The notes: generated by a model not told the origin, from the sequence alone. Positions 12,726 through 22,644 are shown, counted from the stretch's first letter. The stretch: 64,000 nucleotides of DNA from Lysobacteraceae bacterium (GCA_002995625.1 PVBP01000003.1:1-64000), one strand, 5' to 3'. Numbers and translations: made by a program.

Positions 12726-13976
12726 ATGGCCGCAGTGAACCCCGTGACCGGCGCGATCGCCGGCCTGCAGAAGTGGATCCACGACCGCGCGCCCGGTCTC
12801 GATGCCGCGTACCGCAAGCACGTCAGCGAGTACATGGCGCCGAAGAACTTCAACACCTGGTACTTCTTCGGCTCGCTCGCGCTGCTGGTGCTGGTCAACC
12901 AGATCGTGACCGGCATCTTCCTGACGATGCACTACAAGCCGAGCGCGGCCGAGGCGTTCCAGTCGGTCGAGTACATCATGCGCGACGTCGACTGGGGCTG
13001 GCTGATCCGGTACATGCATTCGACCGGGGCCTCGTTCTTCTTCATCGTCGTGTTCCTGCACATGTTCCGGGCCCTGATCTACGGGTCCTACCAGAAGCCG
13101 CGCGAGCTGGTCTGGGTGATCGGCGTCGCGATCTTCCTGGTGCTGATGGCCGAGGCCTTCCTCGGCTACGTGCTGCCGTGGGGCCAGATGTCGTTCTGGG
13201 GCGCGCAGGTGATCACCTCGCTGTTCGGCGCGATCCCCTTCGTCGGGGAGAGCCTGGTCGAGTGGATCCGCGGCGACTACGTGATCGCCGACGCGACCCT
13301 GAACCGCTTCTTCGCGCTGCACGTGATCGCGCTGCCGCTGGTGCTGCTGCTGCTGGTCGTGCTCCACCTCGGCGCGCTGCACGAGGTCGGCTCGAACAAC
13401 CCCGACGGCATCGACATCAAGAAGCTCAAGGACGCGAACGGCAAGCCGCTCGACGGCATTCCGTTCCACCCGTACTACACGATCAAGGACCTGTTCGGCG
13501 CCGGGTTCTTCCTGACCCTGTTCTTCTTCGTCGTGTTCTTCGCGCCGCTGTTCGGCGGCAAGTTCCTCGAGTACGACAACTTCGTGCCGGCCAACCCGAT
13601 GGTGACTCCCGAGCACATCAAGCCGGTCTGGTACTTCACGCCGTACTACGCGATGCTGCGCGCGGTGCCGGACAAGCTCGGCGGCGTGATCGTGATGGGC
13701 GCCGCCGTGCTGATCCTGTTCGTGCTGCCGTGGCTCGACCGCGCGCCGGTCCGCTCCTACCGCTACCGGCCGCTCGCGTCGAAGCTGATCCTCGCCGGTT
13801 TCGTCGTCGCGTTCGTCTACCTCGGCTACGCGGGCTACCAGCCGGCTTCGCCGGGCCTCACGCTGCTCGCCCAGATCGCGACCGTCTACTACTTCGCGTT
13901 CTTCATCTTCATGCCCTGGTGGTCGAAGCTCGGCCATTTCAAGCCCGTGCCCGAACGAGTGACGATGCATGACTAA
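12726..13976 (+). CDS. petB: Ubiquinol-cytochrome c reductase cytochrome b
   Basis: Diheme core subunit of the bc1 complex, 416 residues with about eight or nine membrane helices. Heme-ligand histidines are visible in IRYMHSTGASFFFIVVFLHM and in FALHVIALPLVLLLLVVLHL. The Qo-site PEWY-like stretch appears as TPEHIKPVWYFTPYYAM (PVWY rather than PEWY). It sits directly behind petA, and its last eight bases overlap petC, typical of translational coupling in petABC. Confidence 0.97.
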   Translation: MAAVNPVTGAIAGLQKWIHDRAPGLDAAYRKHVSEYMAPKNFNTWYFFGSLALLVLVNQIVTGIFLTMHYKPSAAEAFQSVEYIMRDVDWGWLIRYMHSTGASFFFIVVFLHMFRALIYGSYQKPRELVWVIGVAIFLVLMAEAFLGYVLPWGQMSFWGAQVITSLFGAIPFVGESLVEWIRGDYVIADATLNRFFALHVIALPLVLLLLVVLHLGALHEVGSNNPDGIDIKKLKDANGKPLDGIPFHPYYTIKDLFGAGFFLTLFFFVVFFAPLFGGKFLEYDNFVPANPMVTPEHIKPVWYFTPYYAMLRAVPDKLGGVIVMGAAVLILFVLPWLDRAPVRSYRYRPLASKLILAGFVVAFVYLGYAGYQPASPGLTLLAQIATVYYFAFFIFMPWWSKLGHFKPVPERVTMHD

Positions 13977-14745
13977 GTTCCTGGCCACCCTCGTGCTCGC
14001 CGCCGCCGCCCCGGTCGCGCTCGCCGCCGGCGCCAAGTTCCCGGTCGAGGCCGCGAACACGAACCTCGGCGACCGCGCGTCGCTGCAGCGCGGCGCGGCG
14101 ATGTTCATGAACTACTGCGCGAGCTGCCACTCGGCCGAGCTGATCCGCTTCTCGCGGATCGCGCGCGACATCGGCCTGAGCGAGGAGCAGGTCATGCAGA
14201 ACCTGAACTTCGTCGGGGCGAAGTTCCAGGACACCGTCACCGTCGCGATGACGCCGGAGGACGCGAAGGCGTGGCTCGGCGCACCGGCCCCGGACCTCAG
14301 CCTCACCGCCCGCGCCAAGCACCAGGGCGCGGACTGGATCTACACCTACCTCAAGTCGTTCTATCTCGACGAGTCGCGCCCGGCCGGCTGGAACAACCCG
14401 CTGTTGCCCGGCGCCAGCATGCCGCACGTCCTCTGGGAGTACCAGGGCATCCAGCGCGTCGTCACCGAGCCGCGGCCGCGCGATGCGCAGGGCCGCGAGC
14501 AGGCCTGCCGTCACGGCGAAGTCGCGAACGCGTGCTTCGTGCGCTTCGAGACGGTCTCGCCGGGCCTGATGACCGAAGCCGAGTACAGCGGCCTCATCCG
14601 CGACATCTCGAACTTCATGGAGTACATCGCCGAGCCGGCCGCGATGGAGCGCCGGAAGTACGGCGTCTGGGTGGTGCTGTTCCTGGCCTTCTTCACCTTC
14701 CTCGCGTGGCTCTTGAAGAAGGAGTACTGGCGCGACGTCCACTGA
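13969..14745 (+). CDS. petC: Ubiquinol-cytochrome c reductase cytochrome c1
   Basis: Membrane-anchored c-type cytochrome of the bc1 complex, 258 residues. A signal peptide ends near LAAGAKFPVEA. Heme attachment is CASCH, the likely distal Met ligand is in PGASMPHVLWEY, and the C-terminal anchor is YGVWVVLFLAFFTFLAWLLKKEYW. The start overlaps the end of petB by 8 bp. A Cys pair (QACRHGEVANACF) in the C-terminal half could form a disulfide. Confidence 0.96.
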   Translation: MTKFLATLVLAAAAPVALAAGAKFPVEAANTNLGDRASLQRGAAMFMNYCASCHSAELIRFSRIARDIGLSEEQVMQNLNFVGAKFQDTVTVAMTPEDAKAWLGAPAPDLSLTARAKHQGADWIYTYLKSFYLDESRPAGWNNPLLPGASMPHVLWEYQGIQRVVTEPRPRDAQGREQACRHGEVANACFVRFETVSPGLMTEAEYSGLIRDISNFMEYIAEPAAMERRKYGVWVVLFLAFFTFLAWLLKKEYWRDVH

Positions 14746-15045
14746 TCGGCGGGTCCGGTGCATGGCGGCGCCGGCGGTCTGCGAGGGCCGTCGGGGAGCG
14801 TGCATGGCGGCCGGCGCCGGGCCGGGCCGAGACGGCAGCACGGACGGCCGGCGCGGCATCGTCGACCCGCCGCGCGGTGAGCGCTGGCGGGGCCCCGATC
14901 CCGCGGATTCCGGGCGCGGTCGAAGGGCCGCGCGGGCCTGTACTTGCGGTGTGGCCGACCGGTGCGTCCCGACCCCGTGGCCGGGGCGTCCTGTGGATGG
15001 AGCGGCCGTGGGCCGCACCGCCACGTGCCTGACGGAGAGAAGAAC
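14746..15045. other. petC-sspA intergenic region, no gene seen
   Basis: About 300 bp of very G+C-rich DNA. No open frame with protein-like composition, no convincing terminator with a T-tract and no sigma-70-like promoter were found. GGAGAGAAGAAC just before 15046 is the sspA ribosome binding site. Confidence 0.5.
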
Positions 15046-15741
15046 ATGAACCGACCCGCGGAACCGAAGATTCCCAACCCGTTGGCCGCGTGGGGCAAGC
15101 GCAAGGCGCCGACCAGCACCCGCGTCCGCAACGTGCTGACGCTGTTCTCCGGCAAGGACGACCTCGACAGCCACCGGGTTCGCCTGGTGCTGGCGGCGAA
15201 GGGCGTCAGCTACGACCTGATCGTCGTCGATCCGGCCGATCCGCCCGAGGATCTGATCGATCTCAACCCGTACAGCTCGGTACCGACGCTGGTCGACCGC
15301 GACCTCGTGCTCTACGACGTCAAGGTGATCTGCGAATACCTCGACGAGCGCTACCCGCATCCGCCGCTGATGCCGGTCGATCCGCTGTCTCGCGCGCGCG
15401 TCCGGCTCGGGATCGCGCGCATCGAGCGCGACTGGTTCCAGTACGTCGAGACCATCCGCCACGGCACCCGGGCGCAGGCCGAGACCGCGCGCAAGCGCCT
15501 GCGCGAGGCGCTGATCGCGAGCGTGCCGGTGTTCAAGGCGTCGAAGTTCTTCCTGAATCCGGAGATGACGCTCGCGGACTGCACGCTCGCGCCGCTGGTC
15601 TGGCGCCTCGAGCACCTCGGCATCGACCTGCCCAAGGACGCCCAGGTCGTGCTCGACTACGGCGAGCGGATCTTCCGCAATCCCGGGTACATGCGCAGCC
15701 TGACCGAGGACGAGAAGACCCTGAGGGCACTGCCGGCGTGA
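15046..15741 (+). CDS. sspA: Stringent starvation protein A
   Basis: RNA-polymerase-associated protein with a glutathione-S-transferase fold, 231 residues. The thioredoxin-like half (VLTLFSGKDDLDSHRVRLVL, NPYSSVPTLVDRDLVLYD) is followed by an all-helical half (IARIERDWFQYVETI). SspA-type proteins have lost the catalytic residue and bind RNA polymerase during stress and starvation. The ATG at 15046 has GGAG upstream. An N-terminal extension of about 25 residues precedes the fold. It follows petABC, a common arrangement in gammaproteobacteria, and sspB overlaps its stop. Confidence 0.93.
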   Translation: MNRPAEPKIPNPLAAWGKRKAPTSTRVRNVLTLFSGKDDLDSHRVRLVLAAKGVSYDLIVVDPADPPEDLIDLNPYSSVPTLVDRDLVLYDVKVICEYLDERYPHPPLMPVDPLSRARVRLGIARIERDWFQYVETIRHGTRAQAETARKRLREALIASVPVFKASKFFLNPEMTLADCTLAPLVWRLEHLGIDLPKDAQVVLDYGERIFRNPGYMRSLTEDEKTLRALPA

Positions 15742-16175
15742 GCGATGCCGCGCCGCCGGCGATGACGTCGAACCGGCCGTACCTGCTGCGCGCGCTGTAC
15801 GACTGGATCAGCGACAACGACCTGACGCCGTACCTGCTGGTCGATGCCAGGGTATCGGGCGTGCGCGTGCCCGCGTTCGCGGTGCGGGATGGCCAGGTCG
15901 TGCTGAACGTCGCGATGCGCGCGGTCGCGGACCTCGAGCTTGGCAACGATCGGGTGCGCTTCAAGGCGCGCTTCGGCGGCGTCAGCCACGCGGTCGAGGT
16001 GCCGGTCGGCGCGGTGCTCGCGATCTACGCCCACGAGAACGGCCAGGGCATGATGTTCCCGGCCGAACCGGTCGACAGCAGCATGCCGTCGGCCGAATCG
16101 CCGAAGGCGCCCGAACCGGAACCGCCGACCGACCCGCCCCCGCGCAAGGGACCGGTGCTGCGGATCGTCAAGTGA
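15738..16175 (+). CDS. sspB: ClpXP protease specificity-enhancing factor SspB
   Basis: Adaptor that delivers ssrA-tagged proteins to ClpXP. The folded domain begins MTSNRPYLLRALYDWISDN, followed by a disordered Pro/Glu-rich linker and the ClpX-docking tail VLRIVK. I favour the GTG at 15738, which overlaps the sspA stop (GTGA) and gives 145 residues; the ATG at 15762 (137 residues) is the alternative. It forms an operon with sspA, as in other gammaproteobacteria. Confidence 0.93.
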   Translation: MSDAAPPAMTSNRPYLLRALYDWISDNDLTPYLLVDARVSGVRVPAFAVRDGQVVLNVAMRAVADLELGNDRVRFKARFGGVSHAVEVPVGAVLAIYAHENGQGMMFPAEPVDSSMPSAESPKAPEPEPPTDPPPRKGPVLRIVK

Positions 16176-16209
16176 CGGCGCCGGTTCGCGCGGCCGACCG
16201 CGCCGCGCG

Positions 16210-16521
16210 TCAGGCGTCCGCCGGCCCGGTCGGCACCGTGGCCGATTCGAGACCGGGACCGAGATAGACGAGGAAGCCGCGCTCGCGGCCGATGCCGTCG
16301 CGGCTGTAGTCGAAGCTGTACCGTCGACGCAGCGCAAGCCCCCACGGCGCACGCACCGGGCGGACCTCGCGCAGCACGACCGACTGGTCGAGCAGCTGGA
16401 CCCCCGCGTCGCGGCAGATGCGCGCGGCCTGCGCGTGTGCCGCTTCCCGCGCCCGGGACGCGGCCGACCAGACCAGCACGAGCAGCGCGAGGCCGAGCAG
16501 CGCGAACAGTGTCGGCCACAT
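16210..16521 (-). CDS. DUF3301 family small membrane protein
   Basis: 103 residues. One N-terminal membrane segment (LFALLGLALLVLVWSAA) precedes a soluble domain with ICRDAGVQLLDQSVVLREVR and a RRRYSFDYSRDG core, which I recognise as DUF3301. The ATG shares its A with the nadC stop (TGATG), so it is the last gene of a Trm112-nadC-DUF3301 operon. Function unknown; the coupling to nadC may only be positional. Confidence 0.8.
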   Translation of the reverse strand: MWPTLFALLGLALLVLVWSAASRAREAAHAQAARICRDAGVQLLDQSVVLREVRPVRAPWGLALRRRYSFDYSRDGIGRERGFLVYLGPGLESATVPTGPADA

Positions 16522-17390
16522 CAGGCGTGGTCCTCGCGGTCGACGGCCACGATTCGAAGCGAGAGATCGACCGCCCGCACGTGCTTCGTCAGCCCGCCGA
16601 TCGAGACGAAGTCGACGCCGGTCTCGGCGACCGCCCGCAGGCGCTCGAGGCCGAGGCTCCCCGAGGCCTCGAGTTCGGCACGGCCCGCGGTGCGGCGCAC
16701 GGCCTCGCGCATCGCGTCGAGATCGAAGTCGTCGAGCATGATCCGGTCGGCGCCGGCCGCGAGCGCCTGGTCGAGCTCGTCGAGCGACTCGACCTCGACC
16801 TCGAGCAGCAGGTCGGGACGTGCCGCGCGCGCGGCCGCGCACGCGGCGGCGATGCCGCCGGCCGCGGCGATGTGGTTCTCCTTGACCAGGTACTGGTCGT
16901 GGAGGCCGATGCGGTGGTTGACGCCGCCGCCGACGCGCACCGCGTACTTCTGCGCGTGGCGCAGGCCCGGCAGGGTCTTGCGCGTGTCGAGGACGCGGGT
17001 CGACAGGCCCGCGAGCGCGGCGACCGCCGCCGCGGTCGCGGTCGCGGTCGCCGACAGCGTCTGCAGGAAGTTGAGCGCCGTCCGTTCGGCGGCGAGCAGC
17101 GCGCGCGCGTTGCCGGAGATCTCGGCAAGCCGCGCGCCCGCCTCGAATCGGCAGCCCTCCGCGGTGGCCCACGCGACGCGGGCGTTCGGGTCGAGCGCCG
17201 CGAAGGCGCGATCGAACCAGTCGCGGCCGGCGAGCACCCCGGCTTCCTTCGCGGTCAGCACCCCGGTCGCGCGGCGGGCTTCGGGGATCAGCGCGCCGGT
17301 GACGTCGCCGCTGCCGAGGTCCTCCTCGAGCGCCCGCGCGACGTCGCGTGCGACGATCGCCGGATCGGGCGGCGCGATGGGACGCGTCAA
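16521..17390 (-). CDS. nadC: Nicotinate-nucleotide pyrophosphorylase (quinolinate PRTase)
   Basis: De novo NAD synthesis: quinolinate plus PRPP to nicotinate mononucleotide, CO2 and PPi. About 289 residues. Signature stretches are EEDLGSGDVTGALIP, ERTALNFLQTLS, LDTRKTLPGLRHAQKYAVRVGGG (split here: LDTRKTLPGLR, YAVRVGGG), HRIGLHDQYLVKENH and EVEVESLDEL. The proposed start is TTG at 17390, overlapping the upstream stop (TTGA); no ATG or GTG fits. Confidence 0.94.
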   Translation of the reverse strand: MTRPIAPPDPAIVARDVARALEEDLGSGDVTGALIPEARRATGVLTAKEAGVLAGRDWFDRAFAALDPNARVAWATAEGCRFEAGARLAEISGNARALLAAERTALNFLQTLSATATATAAAVAALAGLSTRVLDTRKTLPGLRHAQKYAVRVGGGVNHRIGLHDQYLVKENHIAAAGGIAAACAAARAARPDLLLEVEVESLDELDQALAAGADRIMLDDFDLDAMREAVRRTAGRAELEASGSLGLERLRAVAETGVDFVSIGGLTKHVRAVDLSLRIVAVDREDHA

Positions 17391-17659
17391 GCCGGGAAGT
17401 CCGCGAACTGGCTCGTGCCGATGCCGGAATCCGGGAGCATCACCGGGATCCCGTCGTCGATCCGGTAGACGACCTTCGCGTCGCGCGTGACCAGTCCCTC
17501 GGCGAGCGGCCTGTCGACCGGGCGGCCGTCGACGTCGACGACGCCGCCGGCGGCGATCCGCGAGTTGAGATAGTCGAGCTGGCGTGCGCTCAGCATCGCG
17601 ACCGGGACCTTCGAGACCGGGCAGCACAGGATGTCGAGCAGGCGTCGGTCGATGCCCAT
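17387..17659 (-). CDS. Trm112-like protein (YcaR type)
   Basis: 90 residues. [17 protein letters not shown] and [18 protein letters not shown] are the two conserved blocks of small Trm112-like proteins, whose relatives bind and activate methyltransferases. Only the first cysteine pair is present. The stop overlaps the nadC start. Partner unknown. Confidence 0.88.
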   Translation of the reverse strand: MGIDRRLLDILCCPVSKVPVAMLSARQLDYLNSRIAAGGVVDVDGRPVDRPLAEGLVTRDAKVVYRIDDGIPVMLPDSGIGTSQFADFPA

Positions 17660-17715
17660 CCGCGGGTCGCTCGCGTGAGAGGCCGCTAAGATACAGGCTT
17701 TGCCGGCGACCGACC

Positions 17716-18219
17716 ATGCAGACGACGCGCGAGCCCCTGGTGGGCGTGGTGATGGGATCGCGGAGCGACTGGCCGACGATGGCCGGCGCGGCCGAGGTCC
17801 TCGAGCGGCTCGGGATCGCGCACGAGGTTCGGGTCGTGTCCGCGCACCGCACGCCCGACCTGCTGTTCGAGTACGCGACGACGGCGGCCGTGCGTGGCCT
17901 GCGCGCGATCATCGCCGGCGCCGGCGGTGCCGCGCACCTGCCCGGGATGCTGGCGGCGAAGACGCGCGTGCCGGTGCTCGGCGTGCCGGTGCAGTCGAAG
18001 GCGCTGAACGGGCTCGATTCGCTGCTGTCGATCGTGCAGATGCCCGCCGGCGTTCCGGTCGCGACCTTCGCGATCGGGGAGGCCGGCGCGCGCAACGCGG
18101 CGCTGTTCGCGGCATCGATGCTGGCGACGACGGACGCCGAGCTCGCCGCGCGCCTCGAGGCCTTCCGCGCCGCGCAGACCGCCGACGTGCTCGAACGGCC
18201 GGATCCGCGCGCGTCGTGA
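17716..18219 (+). CDS. purE: N5-carboxyaminoimidazole ribonucleotide mutase
   Basis: Converts N5-CAIR to CAIR in purine synthesis; 167 residues, the class I PurE length. Conserved [13 protein letters not shown], catalytic His in [21 protein letters not shown] and [20 protein letters not shown] are all present. A TAAGAT box at 17687-17692 could be a -10 element for the purEK operon. The stop overlaps the purK start (GTGA). Confidence 0.97.
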   Translation: MQTTREPLVGVVMGSRSDWPTMAGAAEVLERLGIAHEVRVVSAHRTPDLLFEYATTAAVRGLRAIIAGAGGAAHLPGMLAAKTRVPVLGVPVQSKALNGLDSLLSIVQMPAGVPVATFAIGEAGARNAALFAASMLATTDAELAARLEAFRAAQTADVLERPDPRAS

Positions 18220-19355
18220 CCACGATCGGCATCCTCGGCGGCGGCCAGCTCGCGCGCATGCTCGCGCTGGCCGGCGCGCCGCTCGGCGTCCGCTTCCGCG
18301 TGCTCGACCAGAACCCGGACGCCTGCGCCGGCCAGGTCGCGCCGCTGGTCGTCGCCGATTACGCCGACGAACCGGCGCTCGCGGCCTTCGCCAAGTCGGT
18401 CGACGTCGTGACCTTCGATTTCGAGAATGTGCCGGCCCGGGCCGCGGAGACGGTCGCGGCGCGGGTGCCGGTGTTCCCGAACCCGGGCGCGCTCGCGGTG
18501 GCGCAGGACCGGCTCGCCGAGAAGACGCTGTTCAACGCGCTCGGCCTCGCGACGCCCGAGTTCGCCGCGGTCGACAGCCGGGAGGACCTCGCGCACGCGC
18601 TCGCGCGGATCGGCACCCCGTCGGTGCTGAAGACCCGCCGGCTCGGCTACGACGGCAAGGGCCAGTACCGCCTGCGCTCGGCGTCCGACGCCGATGCCGC
18701 GTGGCGGGCGCTCGGCGGCGTGCCGCTCGTGCTCGAGCGTTTCGTGGCCTTCGAGCGCGAGGTCTCGGTGATCGCCGTTCGCACCCGCGACGGCGATTTC
18801 CGCGCCTGGCCGCTGACCCGAAACTGGCATCGCGACGGCATCCTGTCGGCGAGCCTCGCGCCGGACGCGGCGGACGCCGCATTCGCCGACCAGGCCTTCG
18901 CGGCCGCGCGCAGGGTCGCCGAGCGCCTCGACTACGTCGGCGTGTTCGCGCTCGAGATCTTCGTCGAGGATGGACGCCTGCTCGGCAACGAGATGGCGCC
19001 GCGCGTCCACAACTCCGGACACTGGACGATCGAGGGCGCGGAGACCAGCCAGTTCGAGAACCACGTGCGCGCGGTGCTCGGCTGGCCGCTCGGCAGCACC
19101 GCGCTGCGCCAGCCGTCGGCGATGCTGAACTTCGTCGGCGCGCTGCCGGACGCGATGCCCGTGCTCGCGCTGCCCGGCGCCCACTGGCACGACTACGGCA
19201 AGTCGCCGCGGACCGGCCGCAAGGTCGGGCACGCGACGATCCACGCTCCGACGGGCACCGATCTCGCCGAGCGGCTGGCCAGGCTCGGCGATGCACTCGG
19301 GCGGCCCGCGCAGGTCGGACCGGTGATCGACGCGCTCGGCCCCGCCGCGGGCTGA
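18216..19355 (+). CDS. purK: N5-carboxyaminoimidazole ribonucleotide synthase
   Basis: ATP-grasp enzyme making N5-CAIR from AIR, bicarbonate and ATP; 379 residues. It begins [19 protein letters not shown] and contains the ATP-grasp loop [14 protein letters not shown] and the C-terminal block [19 protein letters not shown] followed by QFENH. GTG start overlapping purE. Convergent with the ABC ATPase gene; the 103-bp gap shows no clear terminator. Confidence 0.97.
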   Translation: MTTIGILGGGQLARMLALAGAPLGVRFRVLDQNPDACAGQVAPLVVADYADEPALAAFAKSVDVVTFDFENVPARAAETVAARVPVFPNPGALAVAQDRLAEKTLFNALGLATPEFAAVDSREDLAHALARIGTPSVLKTRRLGYDGKGQYRLRSASDADAAWRALGGVPLVLERFVAFEREVSVIAVRTRDGDFRAWPLTRNWHRDGILSASLAPDAADAAFADQAFAAARRVAERLDYVGVFALEIFVEDGRLLGNEMAPRVHNSGHWTIEGAETSQFENHVRAVLGWPLGSTALRQPSAMLNFVGALPDAMPVLALPGAHWHDYGKSPRTGRKVGHATIHAPTGTDLAERLARLGDALGRPAQVGPVIDALGPAAG

Positions 19356-19458
19356 CGACGCCGGGCTGCCCGGGGCGCGATCGGTCGTGGCGGCGGGCCG
19401 GGCCGCCGCGCGCGACCGCGGTTGGCGAGGCGCCGCGAGGCCGTGCGCGTCGCTGCGC

Positions 19459-20559
19459 TCAGGCCGTCGGCCGGTTCGGCGATCGGTCGCCGTGCAGTCC
19501 GGAATCGACCGCGAAATGCGGATACGCGACGGCCTTCGCGACGATGCGGACGACGTCGCCGACGCGCGGCGGATCGACCTCGGCCCAGCGCGCCGCGAGC
19601 CGGGACCCGTCACCGAGCTGCAGCTCGAGCAGCACGTCCGCACCGGTGAAGTCCGCGGCCCGCACTTCGGCGTCGGCGCCGTGGCCCCGATCGGCGCGGA
19701 GGACCTGCTGGGGGCGGACCAGCACCCGCCGGCGGCTGCCGGGTGCGGGCGCCGGCGGCGCCGCCTCGAGGCTTCCGAGCGCGGTGAGGATCGTGCCCTC
19801 CCGGCTCGCGGTGCCGTCGAGCAGGACGCCCTCGCCGACGAACCCGGCCACGAACGCGTCGGCGGGATCGCGGTAGACCCGCGCCGGCGTATCCCACTGG
19901 TGCAGCCGGCCCTCGCCGATCACGCCGACTCGGTCGGCGAAGGCCAGCGACTCGGCATGGTCGTGCGTGACCAGCAGCGCGGTGACGCCGAGCCGCCGCA
20001 GCACCAGGCGGATCTCGTGGCGCAGGCGCGCGCGCAGGTCCGCGTCGAGGCTCGAGAAGGGCTCGTCGAGCAGCAGCAGGTCGGGTGCCGGCGCGAGCGC
20101 CCGGGCGATCGCGACCCGCTGCTGCTGCCCGCCGGACAGCTCGTGCGGCCGCCGTCGCTCGAGCCCCTCGAGCTCGAAGACCGCGATCAGCTCGCGGATC
20201 CGGGCAGAACGCTCCGGACGCGCGCGGAACCCGAGCCCGAACCCGATGTTGCCGACGACGTCGAGGTGCGGGAACAGCGCGAGGTCCTGGAACACGAGCC
20301 CGACGCGCCGCCGTTCCGGCGCCACGACCATGCCGGGGGCCGAGACGACCGCGCCGCGGAGTTCGATGCGTCCGGCCGCGACCGGCACGAGACCGGCGAT
20401 CGCGCGCAGCAGCGTCGACTTGCCGCTCCCGCTCGGGCCGAGCAGGGCACCGAGCTCGCCGCGCCGGAGGTCGAGCGAGAGGTCCTCGACGACCCGCACG
20501 CCTCCGAGCGCGCAGGACACGCCGCGGAGGCGCAACCACGGCGCATCCGGACCGGTCAT
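19459..20559 (-). CDS. Orphan FbpC-like ABC transporter ATPase
   Basis: About 366 residues. Walker A GPSGSGKST, signature LSGGQQQRVAIARAL, Walker B LLLLDEPFSSLD and H-loop VTHDHAES are all present, followed by a TOBE-like C-terminal domain. Closest in layout to the ferric-iron/sulfate/spermidine group (FbpC, CysA, PotA). No permease or binding-protein gene is adjacent, so the substrate is unknown; the nearby Fe-superoxide dismutase and CGFS glutaredoxin genes make iron attractive but unproven. The ATG at 20559 is used; a GTG at 20586 is also possible. Confidence 0.82.
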   Translation of the reverse strand: MTGPDAPWLRLRGVSCALGGVRVVEDLSLDLRRGELGALLGPSGSGKSTLLRAIAGLVPVAAGRIELRGAVVSAPGMVVAPERRRVGLVFQDLALFPHLDVVGNIGFGLGFRARPERSARIRELIAVFELEGLERRRPHELSGGQQQRVAIARALAPAPDLLLLDEPFSSLDADLRARLRHEIRLVLRRLGVTALLVTHDHAESLAFADRVGVIGEGRLHQWDTPARVYRDPADAFVAGFVGEGVLLDGTASREGTILTALGSLEAAPPAPAPGSRRRVLVRPQQVLRADRGHGADAEVRAADFTGADVLLELQLGDGSRLAARWAEVDPPRVGDVVRIVAKAVAYPHFAVDSGLHGDRSPNRPTA

Positions 20560-20620
20560 CGTCTCGGCGACGGCCTCGACGGTCACCGCGGCCGCATCGC
20601 TGCGGGGGCAGGCGGCGCGC

Positions 20621-21199
20621 TCAGCGCATCTGGCTCGCGGCGAACTCCCAGTTCACGAGGTTCCAGAACGCCTCGACGTACTTGGCCCGCGCATTCCGGT
20701 AGTCGACGTAGTAGGCATGCTCCCAGACGTCGCAGGTCAGGAGCGGACGGTCGGGACCGGTCAGCGGGGTCGCCGCGTTGCTGGTGCTGACGATGCCGAG
20801 GCTGCCGTCCGGGCGCTCGACCAGCCACGCCCAGCCGGAGCCGAAGGTGCCGAGCGCGACCTTCGTGAACTCGTCCTTGAAGGCCGCGAAGGAGCCGAAC
20901 GACTTCGTGATCGCGTCGGCCAGACGGCCGGTCGGCTCGCCGCCCCCTTTGGGCGACAGCGAGTTCCAGTAGAACGTGTGGTTCCAGACCTGCGCGGCGT
21001 TGTTGAAGATGCCGCCGCTCGACTTCTTCACGATCTCCTCGAGCGACAGCCCCTCGAACTCGGTGCCCGGGACGAGGTTGTTGAGATTCGTGACGTAGGT
21101 CTGGTGGTGCTTGCCGTAGTGGAAGTCGATCGTCTCGGCCGAGATGTGCGGGGCGAGCGCATCGCGGGCATACGGAAGCGGGGGGAGTTCGAAAGCCAT
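20621..21199 (-). CDS. sodB: Superoxide dismutase, Fe type
   Basis: Cytoplasmic Fe-SOD, 192 residues. Metal ligands are His in [14 protein letters not shown], His in [14 protein letters not shown], and Asp and His in [28 protein letters not shown] is the Fe-type signature. Starts [10 protein letters not shown], exactly where the family does. Divergent from grxD with a 171-bp spacer. Confidence 0.97.
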   Translation of the reverse strand: MAFELPPLPYARDALAPHISAETIDFHYGKHHQTYVTNLNNLVPGTEFEGLSLEEIVKKSSGGIFNNAAQVWNHTFYWNSLSPKGGGEPTGRLADAITKSFGSFAAFKDEFTKVALGTFGSGWAWLVERPDGSLGIVSTSNAATPLTGPDRPLLTCDVWEHAYYVDYRNARAKYVEAFWNLVNWEFAASQMR

Positions 21200-21370
21200 C
21201 GGTCGATCCTCGGCTGGGTTCACGGCGGTCCTCGATTGTACGGAATCGCGGTGAAGGTCCCGGTGGAGGCCGCTTCTTCGGCCCGCGCGCCGGCGTCGGC
21301 TCGGCCGGCGTCGTCCGGACGTCGCGGAAGGGCCGGTACACTTCGCAGGTTTCCCGCGCGAGGGCCGACG

Positions 21371-21691
21371 ATGGACGTGATGGAGCGGATCCGCGAGGTC
21401 ATCGCGGCGCACCCGGTCGTGCTGTTCATGAAGGGAACCCCACGCTTCCCGATGTGCGGGTTCTCGCAGCGCGCCGCGCAGGCGCTCGCCGAGTGCGGGG
21501 CCGCGTTCCACGCCGTCAACGTCCTCGAGGATCCCGAGATCCGGGCGAATCTGCCGCGGCACGCCAACTGGCCGACCTTCCCGCAGCTCTACATCCATGG
21601 CGAGCTGATCGGCGGCTGCGACATCACGCTCGAGTTGCACCACTCCGGCGCGCTGCGCGAGATGCTGGCCGACGCGCACCAGCCGACCTGA
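21371..21691 (+). CDS. grxD: Monothiol glutaredoxin (Grx4 type)
   Basis: 106 residues with the monothiol motif CGFS in [14 protein letters not shown], preceded by VVLFMKGTP, and the glutathione-binding [19 protein letters not shown]. Proteins of this type bind a glutathione-ligated 2Fe-2S cluster and hand it on during Fe-S assembly. The next gene begins seven bases after the stop, suggesting co-transcription. Confidence 0.96.
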   Translation: MDVMERIREVIAAHPVVLFMKGTPRFPMCGFSQRAAQALAECGAAFHAVNVLEDPEIRANLPRHANWPTFPQLYIHGELIGGCDITLELHHSGALREMLADAHQPT

Positions 21692-21698
21692 TCCGGCG

Positions 21699-22430
21699 AT
21701 GAGACACGCGCAAGAGCACGATCCGGCGAACGACGACCGACCGCTCGCGGGCCGGGTCGTCGCGATCGTCGGCGCGACCGGGGGTCTCGGCCGCGCGGCC
21801 GCGCTGGCCTGCGGATCGGCCGGTGCGACCGTGGTCCTGATCGGACGGCGAGTCCGGGCGCTCGAGTCCGTCTACGACGAACTGGTCGCCGCTGGTGCGT
21901 CAGAGCCCGCGATCCGGCCGCTCGATCTCGCCACGGCCGGTCCGGCCGAATGCGCCGAGACCGCGGCGGCGATCGAGGCGGGCCTCGGGCGGCTGGACGG
22001 CCTGATCCTGGCGGTGGCCGACTTCGACCACCTCGCACGGACCGCGTCGACCGACCCCGCGGTCTGGCTGCGCCAGCTCCATGTCAATCTCGCGGCGCCC
22101 TGGCTGCTGTTCCGCGCCATGGAGCCGATCCTGGCGCGCGCCCCCGCGGCCGACGTCGTGTTCGTGCTCGAGGATCCCGCCCGGATGCGGCGGGCCTACT
22201 GGGGCGGCTATGGCGCGGGCAAGGTCGGGCTCGAGGGCGTGGCCGCCTCGCTCGCGCACGAGTACGAGCATTCGTCGATCCGGATCCACGGCCTGCGCCC
22301 CGGTCCGATGCGGACCGCGCTCCGCGGGCGGGCCTTCGCCGGCGAGCCGGACGGGCCGCCCCCGGCGCCCGACCTCGCCGCATCCGAGATCGTCCGATGG
22401 CTGTCGAGGCCGCCGGCGAGGCCAGGTTGA
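21699..22430 (+). CDS. Short-chain dehydrogenase-like protein with altered active site
   Basis: 243 residues with an SDR Rossmann start ([17 protein letters not shown]) and the YxxxK pair in [12 protein letters not shown], most like the YciK group (RANWGAYAASK in E. coli). Two landmarks are missing: the NNAG stretch reads LILAVADF and the catalytic Ser before YxxxK reads VLEDPARM. Either it acts on an unusual substrate or it binds cofactor without normal catalysis. Co-oriented with grxD, 7 bp apart. Confidence 0.8.
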   Translation: MRHAQEHDPANDDRPLAGRVVAIVGATGGLGRAAALACGSAGATVVLIGRRVRALESVYDELVAAGASEPAIRPLDLATAGPAECAETAAAIEAGLGRLDGLILAVADFDHLARTASTDPAVWLRQLHVNLAAPWLLFRAMEPILARAPAADVVFVLEDPARMRRAYWGGYGAGKVGLEGVAASLAHEYEHSSIRIHGLRPGPMRTALRGRAFAGEPDGPPPAPDLAASEIVRWLSRPPARPG

Positions 22431-22644
22431 CGCGGCGCGCGCCACCCTCGGAACCCGTTCGCCGCCAAGGGCCGCGGTGTCGGTTGACTCGAAAACGTCA
22501 CGGGCTCCCTGTTAGACTTCCGTTAATCAGTGTCCCGACTGCGTCGCTCACGCCCGTTCGTGACCGTCGCCGTCCACGAGGCGAGATGGGTCATCCGCCC
22601 AGTCGACTCGGCTTCCTTCCCCAACTGCCAAGCAGGGTTCCTTC

